A stretch of DNA of 64,000 nt from Treponema sp. (GCA_009777735.1 WRLF01000006.1:1-64000), one strand, 5' to 3'; shown: positions 17,971-27,385, numbered from the stretch's first letter. The notes: generated by a model not told the origin, from the sequence alone. Made by a program: numbers and translations.

Positions 17971-18340
17971 GGTGGAATTGTAGGCATACCGTTAGATACT
18001 GTCAACAGCACAGAAGTATACAATACCGGTAAGGGGGCAGGGCGGGGCGGCGAAAACAGGCCGGGGAACCTGATTGCGGAGCCACTGCCCGGTTTTGCTG
18101 TCTTTCAATAAAATGTTGTTTGTGTAAATCTCAGTGTTGTTCTCATGCTTAGGGATCCGGGCAGAAATGAATGCCCTCAAGTATGATTAGGCGGGTGTCG
18201 GTGGTAAGCGTGCCGCGTAAGCGGTGCGCTTGACCGCCGACGGGTCCCGCATAAGGCTTCAGTGCATTCATTTCTGTTTTAGATTAGTTCTGCACCTCGA
18301 TTACTTGTTACTTATTTCCCGATATGCTATTTTATCCTCA
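17971..18340. other. Divergent intergenic region containing a family C repeat
   Basis: These 370 bp between divergent genes contain no convincing ORF. Most of the region is the palindromic repeat at 18162-18276. No strong promoter pair is obvious to me. Confidence 0.5.
18162..18276 (+). repeat. Palindromic repeat, family C (copy 1)
   Basis: The outer arms are CAGAAATGAATGC (18162-18174) and GCATTCATTTCTG (18264-18276), a perfect 13-bp pair. Between them lies the family core: ATGATTAGGCGGGTGTCGG, a GC-rich stem with loop CCGCGTAAGCGG, then GCCGACGGGTCCCGCATAAG. The core matches the copies at 30517 and 36595, but the outer arms differ in sequence while staying complementary. Confidence 0.85.
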
Positions 18341-19330
18341 ATGGCCCGTAATCAAGCAGACTTTTTTGACAGACTCCAAAGCGTGACCGAAGCATTTTTG
18401 ACGCGAAGAAACCGCATTAAACGCATCAAAAAGGAAAAGCAAAAGGCAAAACACCCTGTGCGTGACTGGATAGAAGCGTTTGTATGGGCGGCAGGCATGG
18501 TGCTGCTTGCTAACCAGTACTTAATACAGGCTTATGTCATTCCATCCGGCTCAATGATAGATACCCTGCTTATAGGCGACAGGTTATTTGTTAATAAACT
18601 GGTATATGGGCCGGAACTACTGCCCGGAGTGGCTAAAATGCCCAGTGTGTTTAAACCAGAAAGGAACGATATTATTATATTTGAAAACCCGTCATACATT
18701 TCCCGCGGACCGGTGTTCGATATTGCCCAACGGATTATTTTTATGCTGACTATATCACTGATAGACATTGACAGGGATGAACATGGCCAGCCAAGGGCGC
18801 ACTTCCTTATCAAACGGGGAGTAGGGATGAGCGGAGATCGTTTTGTTATGGAAAACGGCGAAATGAAAATCCTTTTTGCCGGAAATGACCGGTGGACAGA
18901 CGAACGGGGCTATGCCGCACAACGCGGCTGGACACATACCATAACCCGTCTCATGGAGGAGGATCACTACCCGGATCTGGTAATGGCCGGAAAAGCCGCT
19001 GCCTGGCAGGATATGGGATTACCTGTGCCGGAATATCTCCGGGATGCAAACATGCTGGCCGCCTCCATGCGATATCCTGATTTTCTGGCTCACGAAAAAG
19101 CCAGACTTGAAACCCTGCGCAGCGCCATGCCTCATAACCGTCGTTATGCGACACGGCTGGCAAAACTTTCTCTGGGATGGTATGTGCCGGACGGCAGAAT
19201 ATTTCCTCTGGGAGATAACCGTGACAATTCCAGAGACGGACGTCACTTTGGGGCGGTTCGGCTTTCAAAAGTTTTGGGGAAAGGAACATTTATTTTCTGG
19301 CCCATGCAGCGAATTGGAACATTTCATTGA
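18341..19330 (+). CDS. lepB: Signal peptidase I (first of tandem pair)
   Basis: This type I signal peptidase is 329 aa from the ATG at 18341. The open frame extends upstream into the family C repeat and is not credible there. It has a membrane helix before the active site, the catalytic Ser motif IPSGSMIDTLLIGD (Ser about 71), the Lys-containing segment FLIKRGVGMSGDRF, and the box PLGDNRDNSRDGR. A stretch of about 100 residues between the Lys and GDNR boxes enlarges the protein relative to the common type. It should cleave Sec-exported preproteins at the periplasmic face. Confidence 0.92.
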   Translation: MARNQADFFDRLQSVTEAFLTRRNRIKRIKKEKQKAKHPVRDWIEAFVWAAGMVLLANQYLIQAYVIPSGSMIDTLLIGDRLFVNKLVYGPELLPGVAKMPSVFKPERNDIIIFENPSYISRGPVFDIAQRIIFMLTISLIDIDRDEHGQPRAHFLIKRGVGMSGDRFVMENGEMKILFAGNDRWTDERGYAAQRGWTHTITRLMEEDHYPDLVMAGKAAAWQDMGLPVPEYLRDANMLAASMRYPDFLAHEKARLETLRSAMPHNRRYATRLAKLSLGWYVPDGRIFPLGDNRDNSRDGRHFGAVRLSKVLGKGTFIFWPMQRIGTFH

Positions 19331-19352
19331 TACAGGAAACCAGAGGCAGTAT

Positions 19353-20084
19353 ATGATTGATAAATCACGAACAGCTTTATCATACGCATCACAAAAACGC
19401 GAAAAACACAGACTCCTGCGTGTAATCATCAGCCTGATCATCTTATTTGTGCTTTATAATATTGTTACCGCATTTTTCTTTTCAGTTTGGGTTTTACGCA
19501 ATGACACCATGCAGCCTGGTTTACGTCCCGGTGATAGGTTTTTGGTAGCTTCTACGGCGCTGCCCAACATGTTCGCCGGGCTGAGACCTTCTGACAGCAC
19601 TGTTCCCGCAAAACGGGGAAACCTTGTCATCATTGACACAAGGCAGGGAGAAAAAAAATCTCTGTTTTTATCCGCAATAGACATTGTTATCCGTTTTTTT
19701 ACCATTCAGCAGTTTAGTCTTTTTAATGCCGAGGAACACTTATTTATAAAACGCCTTGTTGCCCTTCCCGGTGACGAGATATACATGAATAATTATATTC
19801 TGCGAATACGGCCCGCAGGCAACTCCTTTCCTCTCACCGAATTTGAATTTGCCGACCGGCCCTATTACCCCAATATTCCCCAGGGACAGGCTCTTTGGGA
19901 TGAATCGCTCCCGCTTTCAGGAAACATGGAAAGGATAATTCTTGGACCGGGTGAGTTTTTTGTTATTTCCGATGACAGGGGAAGTACCGGTGATTCTCGT
20001 ACATGGGGGCCTATCGGCACGAAGGAGATAGTAGGGAGACCGATTTTACGAATCTGGCCCCCTGCGAGGATTGGCATCCCGTAA
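19353..20084 (+). CDS. Signal peptidase I-like protein with Thr in place of catalytic Ser
   Basis: This is a 243-aa protein starting at the ATG at 19353, 22 bp after the first signal peptidase gene. It has one N-terminal membrane helix, then RNDTMQPGLRPGDRF, where the residue before Met, normally the catalytic Ser, is Thr (codon ACC at 19506, residue 52). The Lys box FIKRLVALPGDEI and the SDDRGSTGDSR box are intact. The fold and general base are therefore kept while the nucleophile is changed. It may be a Thr-dependent peptidase, a partner of its neighbour or a non-cleaving homologue. Confidence 0.85.
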   Translation: MIDKSRTALSYASQKREKHRLLRVIISLIILFVLYNIVTAFFFSVWVLRNDTMQPGLRPGDRFLVASTALPNMFAGLRPSDSTVPAKRGNLVIIDTRQGEKKSLFLSAIDIVIRFFTIQQFSLFNAEEHLFIKRLVALPGDEIYMNNYILRIRPAGNSFPLTEFEFADRPYYPNIPQGQALWDESLPLSGNMERIILGPGEFFVISDDRGSTGDSRTWGPIGTKEIVGRPILRIWPPARIGIP

Positions 20085-20087
20085 TTT

Positions 20088-21335
20088 GTGACTGCCTCAT
20101 TGTACATACACATACCGTTTTGTACTCCCAATATCATGGGAGGGAAATGTGATTATTGTGATTTTTATTCTGTCCCTGTTAATGAAAAGAACGATTACGG
20201 CCTGATGGATTCATTTGTCAATACGGTAATAGAAGATGCAGCGGATCAACTGGTTTTTTTTGACATCAAGCATGTTCCTTCTGTCTATATTGGCGGGGGA
20301 ACACCTTCTGCGCTGGGAGTTACACTCATGGAACGCCTGTTAGCCGGATTGACCGCACTCATTAAACCATTGTATTCAGCATGTGTATCTTATCCCGAAT
20401 TTACCGTAGAAGCGAATCCTGAAACGGTTAACGAGGCATTTTTACAGGCATGCATCAAAGGCGGAGTTAACCGGATAAGTCTTGGAATTCAAACATTCCA
20501 TGAACCATCCCTTCACGCCGTACATCGGGGCAATGGACTGACTAACGAATGTATAACCCGTGGGTTAGCCCTTACCGCAGAGTATTTTCCAAACGCTTTT
20601 TCCGCCGACCTCATCACCGGTTTGCCTTTGCAGACAATGGATATTCTTGAGAATGACATTCATCGTTTGATGGCATTTAATCCGGCTCATGTCTCGCTGT
20701 ACAGCCTTATCCTTGAGCCGGAAACGCCATTGGGCAAAAAAGCTGCGGAACATGGTGCGGTACAGCTTTCCCTTCCCTGCAGCGACGATGCTGACAGCCT
20801 GTGGATAGCTGGCCGGGATATGTTAATAAACAACAGCCTTGCCCAGTACGAGGTTTCAAACTTTGCCCTGCCCGGTAAAACCTGCACCCACAATATCCGT
20901 TACTGGCGGATGGAAAACTGGATTGGAGCAGGCCCTGTCGCATCGGGAACCATCATTGACGAAACCGCCGGTACTCGTCACCCGGAGGTGGCAGCCCGGC
21001 GTTATACGTATCCTGCAGACATTGAAACCTGGCTTGCAGCCCCCAGGCCCCGCATCCGTTCCGCTAACACCGAAAAACTAAGCCGCGCCAATCTCATCCG
21101 CGAAAGCCTGCTAATGGGTTTCCGTTACCGCGAAGGTCCGGATATTCTCGGTTTTAAACATCGTTTTGGCTGCAGCATTGCAGATTGTATTCCCCATTCC
21201 ATTGCCCGCTGGAGCGAACGGGGTTTTTTCGAAACAGTCCGGCCGGATAGATTGGCCCCATCCTGGGACGGCCTGTTGTTCCTTAACGGTTTTCTCGCCG
21301 ATTCTTTTGCCGAACTGGACGGAAAAGATTTATAA
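20088..21335 (+). CDS. hemW: HemW-like radical SAM protein
   Basis: This 415-aa protein starts at a GTG 3 bp after the preceding stop. It carries IHIPFC, YIGGGTPSAL, EANPETVNEAF, GVNRISLGIQTF and ADLITGLPLQT, all typical of HemW (formerly annotated as oxygen-independent coproporphyrinogen oxidase; HemW is a heme chaperone). The iron-sulfur motif is unusual: the first Cys (12) is separated from CDYC by eight residues instead of three (CX8CX2C). Without other heme genes in view its partner is unknown. Confidence 0.85.
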   Translation: MTASLYIHIPFCTPNIMGGKCDYCDFYSVPVNEKNDYGLMDSFVNTVIEDAADQLVFFDIKHVPSVYIGGGTPSALGVTLMERLLAGLTALIKPLYSACVSYPEFTVEANPETVNEAFLQACIKGGVNRISLGIQTFHEPSLHAVHRGNGLTNECITRGLALTAEYFPNAFSADLITGLPLQTMDILENDIHRLMAFNPAHVSLYSLILEPETPLGKKAAEHGAVQLSLPCSDDADSLWIAGRDMLINNSLAQYEVSNFALPGKTCTHNIRYWRMENWIGAGPVASGTIIDETAGTRHPEVAARRYTYPADIETWLAAPRPRIRSANTEKLSRANLIRESLLMGFRYREGPDILGFKHRFGCSIADCIPHSIARWSERGFFETVRPDRLAPSWDGLLFLNGFLADSFAELDGKDL

Positions 21336-21370
21336 GCAAGCAAAACGGGTTTTCCCGCCATATACATGGT

Positions 21371-22141
21371 ATGAGATTACATCAATTTTCTCCCATGCCG
21401 GGAATGGCCCGGCAGTCAGCAACTTTTCTGCGGGAGTTTTTCTTTCCGTTTGGATGTTCTGTCTGCGGTATCAGTTTGGCAGATGAAAGTGAAATATGGT
21501 ACGGGTTATGTGAGAAATGCCGGGCAGAACTGGAACGAGAGTTGTCCGGGCATATTGCCGGAATAGCCTGTGATTATTGCGGCAAACCTCTCATTTCGGA
21601 ACAAGGCCGCTGCCTGTCATGCCGGCAAAGCGAAAACCGGGCTTTTGATAAGGTAATTGTTTTATTCCCCTATGTCGGGAAATACAGAAAACTGCTCTCC
21701 TCGTACAAATTCGGAAAAAATCTTGTCCTGGGTAATTTTTTTATTGAAAAAATATACGATAGGCTGTGTTTTGACAGTATTCAACCAGTAGACGATGCCC
21801 AAGCGGTCATTGTCCCGGTTCCTCCCCGTCCCGGCAAAATTCGAAAAAACGGCTGGGATCAGGTTGAGTATCTGGCAAAGCTGCTGGAAAGAATGCCAAA
21901 ACATGGGAATTCAATTAACCGCTGTCTTAAACGGCTGCCGTCAAAAAGTCAAAAAGAACTTGGGCGTGAAAACCGTCAGGTCAATTTGAAAGGACGCATT
22001 GTCACAGTACGCAATCCGCCCCAAACAGCCATATTGATTGATGATGTAATGACTACAGGTGCCACATTGGATGCGTGTGCTGCGGCATTGAAAGAAGCCG
22101 GAACTGAAAAAGTATACTGTCTGTGTTTGTTTTATGACTGA
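21371..22141 (+). CDS. ComF-family phosphoribosyltransferase-like protein
   Basis: This 256-aa protein has an N-terminal double zinc-finger region (CSVCG ... CEKC ... CDYCGKP ... CLSC) and a C-terminal PRTase fold with the PRPP loop ILIDDVMTTGATL near residues 217-229. The internal segment VIVPVPPRPGKIRKNGWDQVEYLAKLL is also family-typical. ComF proteins take part in DNA uptake in competent bacteria; elsewhere the role is unclear. The start could be as late as the Met at residue 9 or 12. Confidence 0.85.
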   Translation: MRLHQFSPMPGMARQSATFLREFFFPFGCSVCGISLADESEIWYGLCEKCRAELERELSGHIAGIACDYCGKPLISEQGRCLSCRQSENRAFDKVIVLFPYVGKYRKLLSSYKFGKNLVLGNFFIEKIYDRLCFDSIQPVDDAQAVIVPVPPRPGKIRKNGWDQVEYLAKLLERMPKHGNSINRCLKRLPSKSQKELGRENRQVNLKGRIVTVRNPPQTAILIDDVMTTGATLDACAAALKEAGTEKVYCLCLFYD

Positions 22142-22190
22142 CAGCTAACATGTAACCGGTTGATATGCTACCATACAGCAGGAGCATTAA

Positions 22191-23444
22191 TTGGCAGGGA
22201 ATTTGCGAGACCGATTACAACGGATTCAACTGGTAAAGCATAATAATACACCTGTCCAAAACCGTGAGCAGGTTGTTTTGGAAGGCTGGTCAAATGCGGG
22301 TTATATGACACTCCGGCGGGAAATTTCCGGTGATACATTTATTGCATTGCCAAAGGTTATACCGGAATCTGCCTTTATTGTAATACCCGGAATTAACAGC
22401 AGGACATTGTATGAAGATTTGCTTTTTTTTGACTTGGAAACCACCGGCCTTTCGGGAGGTGCGGGAACCATTGCGTTTCTGGCGGCATTCGGCAGGCTTA
22501 TTTTCATGGACAGTACAGAACAAACAACCAGATACAAACTTTGTATTACGCAGTACCTGCTGCTGGATTATCCGGGTGAAAGCGGCTTTATCAATGCGTT
22601 GTTAGAAGAATTTAGAGGCGGGAATTGTACGATAGTAAGTTATAACGGCAAATGTTTTGATTCACAGATTTTAAAAACGCGCTGCCTGATGAATGGTTTG
22701 ATCCCGCCTGAATACCGCCATGCAGACCTGCTGTTTCCGGCACGCAGGTTATGGAAACGGCTGCTTCCGGATTGTTCTCAGGCAACCATTGAAACAGCTG
22801 TTTTAAGCATTGACCGGACAGGAGACATTCCCGGTTCCATGGCGCCTGATATCTGGTTTTCGTTTCTTAAAAACGGTGATGCAGCGCCTCTTTTGGGAAT
22901 TTGTGAGCATAACCGCAGGGATATTTCCGGGCTTGCTTCAATATTTCAGATAATGACGAACATTGCGCATAACCCTGCTGCGGCATTGGATGCGGTGTAT
23001 TTTGACATTGAAACGCTTTCTCTACGCTGGCATGAAATTACCCGCAGGAAAAAACAGCATCTTCCGGATTCGGCACATGACACTGAAACAGATATGCGGC
23101 TTTGGGAAACAGGATGTAAGCTCCTGCGTCTGGCGGCTGAAAATGGTGTCCCGTTGGGGGGCCACCGGGCTGCGCTGCAGTATGCCTTTGTCTTACTCAA
23201 GACGGGGAAATACGACGAGGGCAGGGATCGGCTTTTCAGGCTGGTACACCACATATCGCCGCTTGTGCAAGTAGCTTCTCTGCGGGCTTTGGCAATTGAC
23301 AGCGAGCGCCGGTTAAGAAACGCCGCAGAAGCTCTTAAGTTGACAGTTCACGCTCTGGGATTACTGCCGCCGGATTCATCATTGCGTAATGAATTTGAAC
23401 ACAGGAAAGAAAGATTAATAAAGAAGCTGGAAAATAAGAAGTAG
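22191..23444 (+). CDS. RNase H-like (YprB-type) nuclease domain with TPR-like tail
   Basis: This is a 417-aa protein beginning at a TTG with GGAG 8 bp upstream. Residues about 75-245 form a DEDD exonuclease-like fold: LLFFDLETTGLSGGAGTIAFL (acidic DLE), an IVSYNGKCFDSQIL block, HADLLFPARRLWKRLLPDCSQATIE, and CEHNRRDISGLASIF with the final Asp. The C-terminal third looks like helical repeats. The family occurs in Firmicutes (YprB) and spirochaetes; the substrate is unknown. It is followed by a convergent gene. Confidence 0.78.
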   Translation: MAGNLRDRLQRIQLVKHNNTPVQNREQVVLEGWSNAGYMTLRREISGDTFIALPKVIPESAFIVIPGINSRTLYEDLLFFDLETTGLSGGAGTIAFLAAFGRLIFMDSTEQTTRYKLCITQYLLLDYPGESGFINALLEEFRGGNCTIVSYNGKCFDSQILKTRCLMNGLIPPEYRHADLLFPARRLWKRLLPDCSQATIETAVLSIDRTGDIPGSMAPDIWFSFLKNGDAAPLLGICEHNRRDISGLASIFQIMTNIAHNPAAALDAVYFDIETLSLRWHEITRRKKQHLPDSAHDTETDMRLWETGCKLLRLAAENGVPLGGHRAALQYAFVLLKTGKYDEGRDRLFRLVHHISPLVQVASLRALAIDSERRLRNAAEALKLTVHALGLLPPDSSLRNEFEHRKERLIKKLENKK

Positions 23445-23459
23445 TTGGCTCCTCGCCCC

Positions 23460-24227
23460 TCACTCTTCACCGTCGTTGAGGCCTTTTATCCGATCCATCT
23501 GCCCTCGGTAAAAAGCTTCCGTGCCGCCCCGCCGGTCAATTTCTTTTTGCATTTTTTGACGGACAACCTCGGAAAATTCCCTGATGGATTTAATGGTAAT
23601 TTCACCCTTGCTGTCCCGGCGGACATAGCGTGCAGGATATACCGGTTCCAGCACTACGAGTGTTTCAACAGGCAGGGAACGGCCCCAGAATGACCAGGGC
23701 TTGAAAAATCCGGCGGCAAAAACCGTTACCAGTGGGATTACCGGAATGTCCAGTTCTGCGGCGATTTTAAACGCGCCGGTATGAAAAGGTTTAATACGCT
23801 GATTATATAAAAAACACTCGCCTTCAGGGTAAAAATGCATGTAACGGCGGTACTTAAAAGCTTTATCACAGAGTTCAAGGATTTTCCGGTATCCGGCCCT
23901 GCCTCTGGGAATGGGTACGCCTCCCAATAGTCTGGTAAATGTTCCCAAATACGGGAATTCAACAGTTGCCTCCAGCAGAGTCTGAAATATCATGCGGGGC
24001 AGGACAAGTACGGCGATTTTTACCGGGTCAAGAAATGTAGTGTGGTTTGAAACCGTAATAGCCCGGCGAATGTTATGGATACGCCACCGGTGCTTATACA
24101 TCGTTGCATGCTGCATAAAGTTGAATAGCCAGGCAATGGGTATGATGAGTATTAAAAATGTACATGCGGAAGCTGTTCTGAACCAGAAAGAAAGGTCAAT
24201 GACCGGGCGTCCGTGTTTGTATGGCAT
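23460..24227 (-). CDS. plsC: 1-acylglycerol-phosphate acyltransferase family protein
   Basis: This 255-aa protein has an N-terminal membrane segment (ACTFLILIIPIAWLFNFM), the catalytic HX4D box in NHTTFLDP, the GGVPIPRGR block and YPEGE. It probably acylates a lysophospholipid or glycolipid at the membrane. I start it at the ATG at 24227, whose A is the last base of the upstream gene's stop (TAATG); the longer frame lies inside that gene. The pairing with a glycosyltransferase suggests a glycolipid pathway rather than general phospholipid synthesis; a second plsC-like gene is at 35432. Confidence 0.85.
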   Translation of the reverse strand: MPYKHGRPVIDLSFWFRTASACTFLILIIPIAWLFNFMQHATMYKHRWRIHNIRRAITVSNHTTFLDPVKIAVLVLPRMIFQTLLEATVEFPYLGTFTRLLGGVPIPRGRAGYRKILELCDKAFKYRRYMHFYPEGECFLYNQRIKPFHTGAFKIAAELDIPVIPLVTVFAAGFFKPWSFWGRSLPVETLVVLEPVYPARYVRRDSKGEITIKSIREFSEVVRQKMQKEIDRRGGTEAFYRGQMDRIKGLNDGEE

Positions 24228-25375
24228 TAGCTTACCGACCTGTCTTTCCAGGTAAATCCCCTGCCCGATACGGTTCTGAACCAGGACCATGCAGCCATGT
24301 ATATCAAGTTGAGGAACAACAGGGGCCAGAGAAAACCGTACCACCAGTTTAGCCGCTGGCCGAGGAACATAAACAGCCACGTAAGCGTATACAGTAATAC
24401 AACGATAAGTATATGCAGGGTCCACCGGCTGGAATAGGCAATACACAAAAACAGGAGCGGAAAGGGGAAAAACAGAAAAAAGAAAACAACGATTATCAAA
24501 AAGAAAAGCAGAATGGAGTTTTTACCGAGGAAATCAAAAGTATTTTTCCCAATGCCTTCTATTGCAGAACGGTAACCATTGTACATTTGGCATTTGACAT
24601 GATCAGTAATACTGAGAAACCGTGTCCGATAACCCTTACCTCTGATGTAACGGCACATATAGATATCTTCGCTGGTTTTTTTCTTGAAGGACTCGCATCC
24701 GCCTATTGCGCTAAAAACTTCGCGTCTTACCGCAATGAACTGACCTATTGCGGCGGCAAACCAGTTTACCTTGACAAAACGGTTGAGGAATAACGGTATG
24801 ACAAAGCCGGTAAGGAAAAACATTAACGGTACAGTTATTATTTCTCCAAAAGACTGGAAGATTTGGCCGACATATCCCGAAATCAGATCCGCTTTAAGAC
24901 CACGCATGTTCGTAACAGCCCAGGCGATACTTGTGGGGGTGTGAACAGTATCCGCATCGGTGAATATAAGTATTTCGCCCCTGGCTTGCTGCTCTAACTG
25001 ATGGAGAGCAAAGGGTTTGCCATACCAGTCGTCCGGCAGGGGCTTGCCGTTAAAAACACGGACACGGCTGTCTGCGGCAGCAATACTGTTCAGGATGCCG
25101 AGCGTGTTATCAGTCGAATTGTCATTTAGTACCAGAATTTCGTAATTTTTGTACATCTGGTTCTGCAGCGATTTAATGCAGCGTTCAATGAACTGTTCTT
25201 CGTTCCGTGCCGGGATAAGTACGGAAACAAGGGGGCCGTCAAAAATTTCCGAAGCGAGTGTAAAGCGCCACATTTCGTAGTGATTTGCCAGAGACAGGAT
25301 AAAAAAATACGAGGCAATTACCAAAAGTGTGAGGTAATAATACTGACTAAGATATTCCCATAAATATACCAGCAT
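24227..25375 (-). CDS. Membrane glycosyltransferase, family 2
   Basis: This is a 382-aa protein with an N-terminal membrane segment, a GT-A domain (PLVSVLIPARNEEQFIERCIKSL, NDNSTDNT, IFTDADTVH with the DXD metal site, later TSEDIYMCRYIRGKGYRTRF) and several C-terminal membrane helices. The layout resembles GT2 enzymes that glycosylate lipids (HpnB or CrtQ-like). It overlaps the acyltransferase gene by one base, so the two likely act on one glycolipid. The acceptor and sugar are unknown. Confidence 0.85.
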   Translation of the reverse strand: MLVYLWEYLSQYYYLTLLVIASYFFILSLANHYEMWRFTLASEIFDGPLVSVLIPARNEEQFIERCIKSLQNQMYKNYEILVLNDNSTDNTLGILNSIAAADSRVRVFNGKPLPDDWYGKPFALHQLEQQARGEILIFTDADTVHTPTSIAWAVTNMRGLKADLISGYVGQIFQSFGEIITVPLMFFLTGFVIPLFLNRFVKVNWFAAAIGQFIAVRREVFSAIGGCESFKKKTSEDIYMCRYIRGKGYRTRFLSITDHVKCQMYNGYRSAIEGIGKNTFDFLGKNSILLFFLIIVVFFFLFFPFPLLFLCIAYSSRWTLHILIVVLLYTLTWLFMFLGQRLNWWYGFLWPLLFLNLIYMAAWSWFRTVSGRGFTWKDRSVS

Positions 25376-25381
25376 ATTGAT

Positions 25382-26116
25382 CTATAAATTATATAACTGT
25401 TCTGAGACATTTTTATTTGTGGGGTATATATCCTGTGCTCTTAGCAGCCAGGACCGGGCTTCGTTATGATTCCTTTGTTTTGCATATCCCCATCCAATTG
25501 CATAATATACATTGAAAAGGTCATTTTTTTCCATATCACCATCTTCAAGTACAGCTTTCATCATGTTAATACCTCTGTTGATATTGTTGAATGGTGCAGG
25601 AGCATATATCCAGCGGGATGCAATCAGAATCTGAGCGGCAGCATTCCGTCTGTTAATCGACAGGGCATTTTTCGCGAATCTTTCTACATCCAGCCCATTT
25701 GCTATGGTGAATGTCCAGGGGCCAATCGAACATCGCCGGGAAAGGTTTTCAGCCCGCATTAACCATGCATCAGCGCTTGGGGCGGCTGCCAATGCTCTTT
25801 CGGCAAGGCGCATCCCTTCGTTGTAGTGGGCAGCAGCTTCTCTTTCCCTTTTTTCGTATTGTAAGGCCCGTCCTATGAAAAATTCACACCGTGAAAGAGC
25901 TACATCCAGGGTTGCGCCGGACACATTATTCTGCGCCGCTGTTTTGGTAGACTCGTACAAAGGCATGATTTGATTTGCGGTAAGCCTTTGTTCGTAAATG
26001 GCCTCGCGCAGAAGCACCATCCATTGCGGCAGGTTATTTGTGATAACCGGCATATTCTCCGACCACAATCCAATACCGGCTGTCATCAGGGCAATTGTTA
26101 GAAGTATACGTTTCAT
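25382..26116 (-). CDS. Exported TPR-repeat protein
   Basis: This 244-aa protein has a cleavable-looking signal peptide (MKRILLTIALMTAGIGLWS-EN). The remainder is helical with TPR-like repeats, for example ALQYEKREREAAAHYNEGMRLAERALAAAPS and VYYAIGWGYAKQRNHNEARSWLLRAQDIYPTN. It is probably a periplasmic scaffold. It lies 6 bp upstream of the glycosyltransferase on the same strand. Confidence 0.75.
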   Translation of the reverse strand: MKRILLTIALMTAGIGLWSENMPVITNNLPQWMVLLREAIYEQRLTANQIMPLYESTKTAAQNNVSGATLDVALSRCEFFIGRALQYEKREREAAAHYNEGMRLAERALAAAPSADAWLMRAENLSRRCSIGPWTFTIANGLDVERFAKNALSINRRNAAAQILIASRWIYAPAPFNNINRGINMMKAVLEDGDMEKNDLFNVYYAIGWGYAKQRNHNEARSWLLRAQDIYPTNKNVSEQLYNL

Positions 26117-26173
26117 TTTGGGTAAAACCTCATATTGGTATTATACTACGTTACTTTTACTTAATCCATAATT

Positions 26174-27385
26174 TTACGAAATGTTGACCATTTCTGCAAT
26201 TGTATCAATAAATTCCCAAGAATTGAGAGATCCTGCGGGAGCCGGATGTGCAATGCGTGCAAGGTCTCCGGTCATTTTTCCTGCTTCAATGGCTGCCAGA
26301 GTAGCCGACTCAAGTTTTTCCGCAAATGCGGCAAGTTCCGGCGTATTATCAAGTTCTGCCCGCTTGGCAAGGGCGCCTGTCCATGCAAATATCAGGGCGG
26401 CAGGGTTTGTACTGGTTTTTTCACCCTTTTGCCAGCGGTAATAGTGCTGTTGTACCGTGCCGTGGGCCGCCTCATACTCAAATACACCGGAGGGGGACAC
26501 CAGGACGCTGGTCATCATGGCAAGGCTTCCAAAGGCGCTGGCAACCATGTCGCTCATGACATCACCGTCGTAGTTTTTACAGGCCCAGAGGAATCCCCCT
26601 TCGTCCCTGACTACCCGCGCTACAGCATCATCTATAAGTGTATAAAAATAGCTGATTCCGGCGGTTTCACATTGAGTTTTGTATTCATTCTCGTATATTT
26701 CGTTGAAAATCTCCTTAAAATGGCCGTCGTAGGTTTTAGAGATGGTGTCCTTCGTGGCAAACCACACCGGCATTTTTTCCCGCAGGGCATAAATAAAACA
26801 GGCGCGGGCAAAACTCCGGATGGATTCGTCAAGATTGTGAATTCCCTGCACGATGCCCGGTCCCGGCATATCCACAACGCTCAACTGCTGCCGGGCCGAT
26901 CCGTCCGCAGGCGTATATACCAGTTCTACCTTTCCCGCTGCGGGGATCTGCAATTCCGCCGCTTTATACACATCACCGTAAGCGTGCCTGCCGATGACAA
27001 TGGGTTTTTTCCAGCATGATACTGTTGGCCGTACACAGGATACGGTGATCGGCTTGCGGAATACGGTACCGTCCAGGATTGCCCTGATAGTGGCGTTAGG
27101 GCTGGGGAAGAGGTTTTTCAGGTTATATTCCGCTTTACGGGCGGCATTGCTGGTAATGGTGGCGCATTTTACGCCAACTCCCAGCCGCTTTATTGCCTGT
27201 GCCGATTGAATGGTTACTTCATCGTTTGTAGCTTCCCGGTTTAAGAGCCCCAGGTCATAGTATTCAGTTTTAAGATCGATAAAGGGGAGGAGCAGTTTTT
27301 CTTTTACCAATGCCCAGAGGATTCTGGTCATCTCATCCCCGTCCAGTTCAGCTATCGGATTTTTCATCACGATGCGGTTAATCAT
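26174..27385 (-). CDS. icd: NADP-dependent isocitrate dehydrogenase
   Basis: This 403-aa protein is of the eukaryote-like homodimeric NADP type: ELDGDEMTRILW at the start, KPIVIGRHAYGDVYKA, KNYDGDVMSDMVASAFGSLAMM, and EAAHGTVQQHYYRWQKGEKTSTNPAALIFAWTGAL. It converts isocitrate to 2-oxoglutarate and makes NADPH. T. pallidum lacks a citric acid cycle, so its presence points to a more versatile treponeme, perhaps using it for glutamate synthesis. No aconitase or citrate synthase is in the window. Confidence 0.93.
   Translation of the reverse strand: MINRIVMKNPIAELDGDEMTRILWALVKEKLLLPFIDLKTEYYDLGLLNREATNDEVTIQSAQAIKRLGVGVKCATITSNAARKAEYNLKNLFPSPNATIRAILDGTVFRKPITVSCVRPTVSCWKKPIVIGRHAYGDVYKAAELQIPAAGKVELVYTPADGSARQQLSVVDMPGPGIVQGIHNLDESIRSFARACFIYALREKMPVWFATKDTISKTYDGHFKEIFNEIYENEYKTQCETAGISYFYTLIDDAVARVVRDEGGFLWACKNYDGDVMSDMVASAFGSLAMMTSVLVSPSGVFEYEAAHGTVQQHYYRWQKGEKTSTNPAALIFAWTGALAKRAELDNTPELAAFAEKLESATLAAIEAGKMTGDLARIAHPAPAGSLNSWEFIDTIAEMVNIS

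Noticed and set aside
18162-18276. Family C elements as integron attC sites
   Set aside because: T. denticola has an integron and attC sites also keep complementary arms, but the required RYYYAAC/GTTRRRY boxes at the ends are absent, the elements are not spaced between small same-direction cassettes, and no integrase gene is in view.
18224-18340. Longer N-terminus for signal peptidase I
   Set aside because: The extra codons fall inside the family C repeat and give no sensible signal or membrane segment before the expected start MARNQ at 18341.
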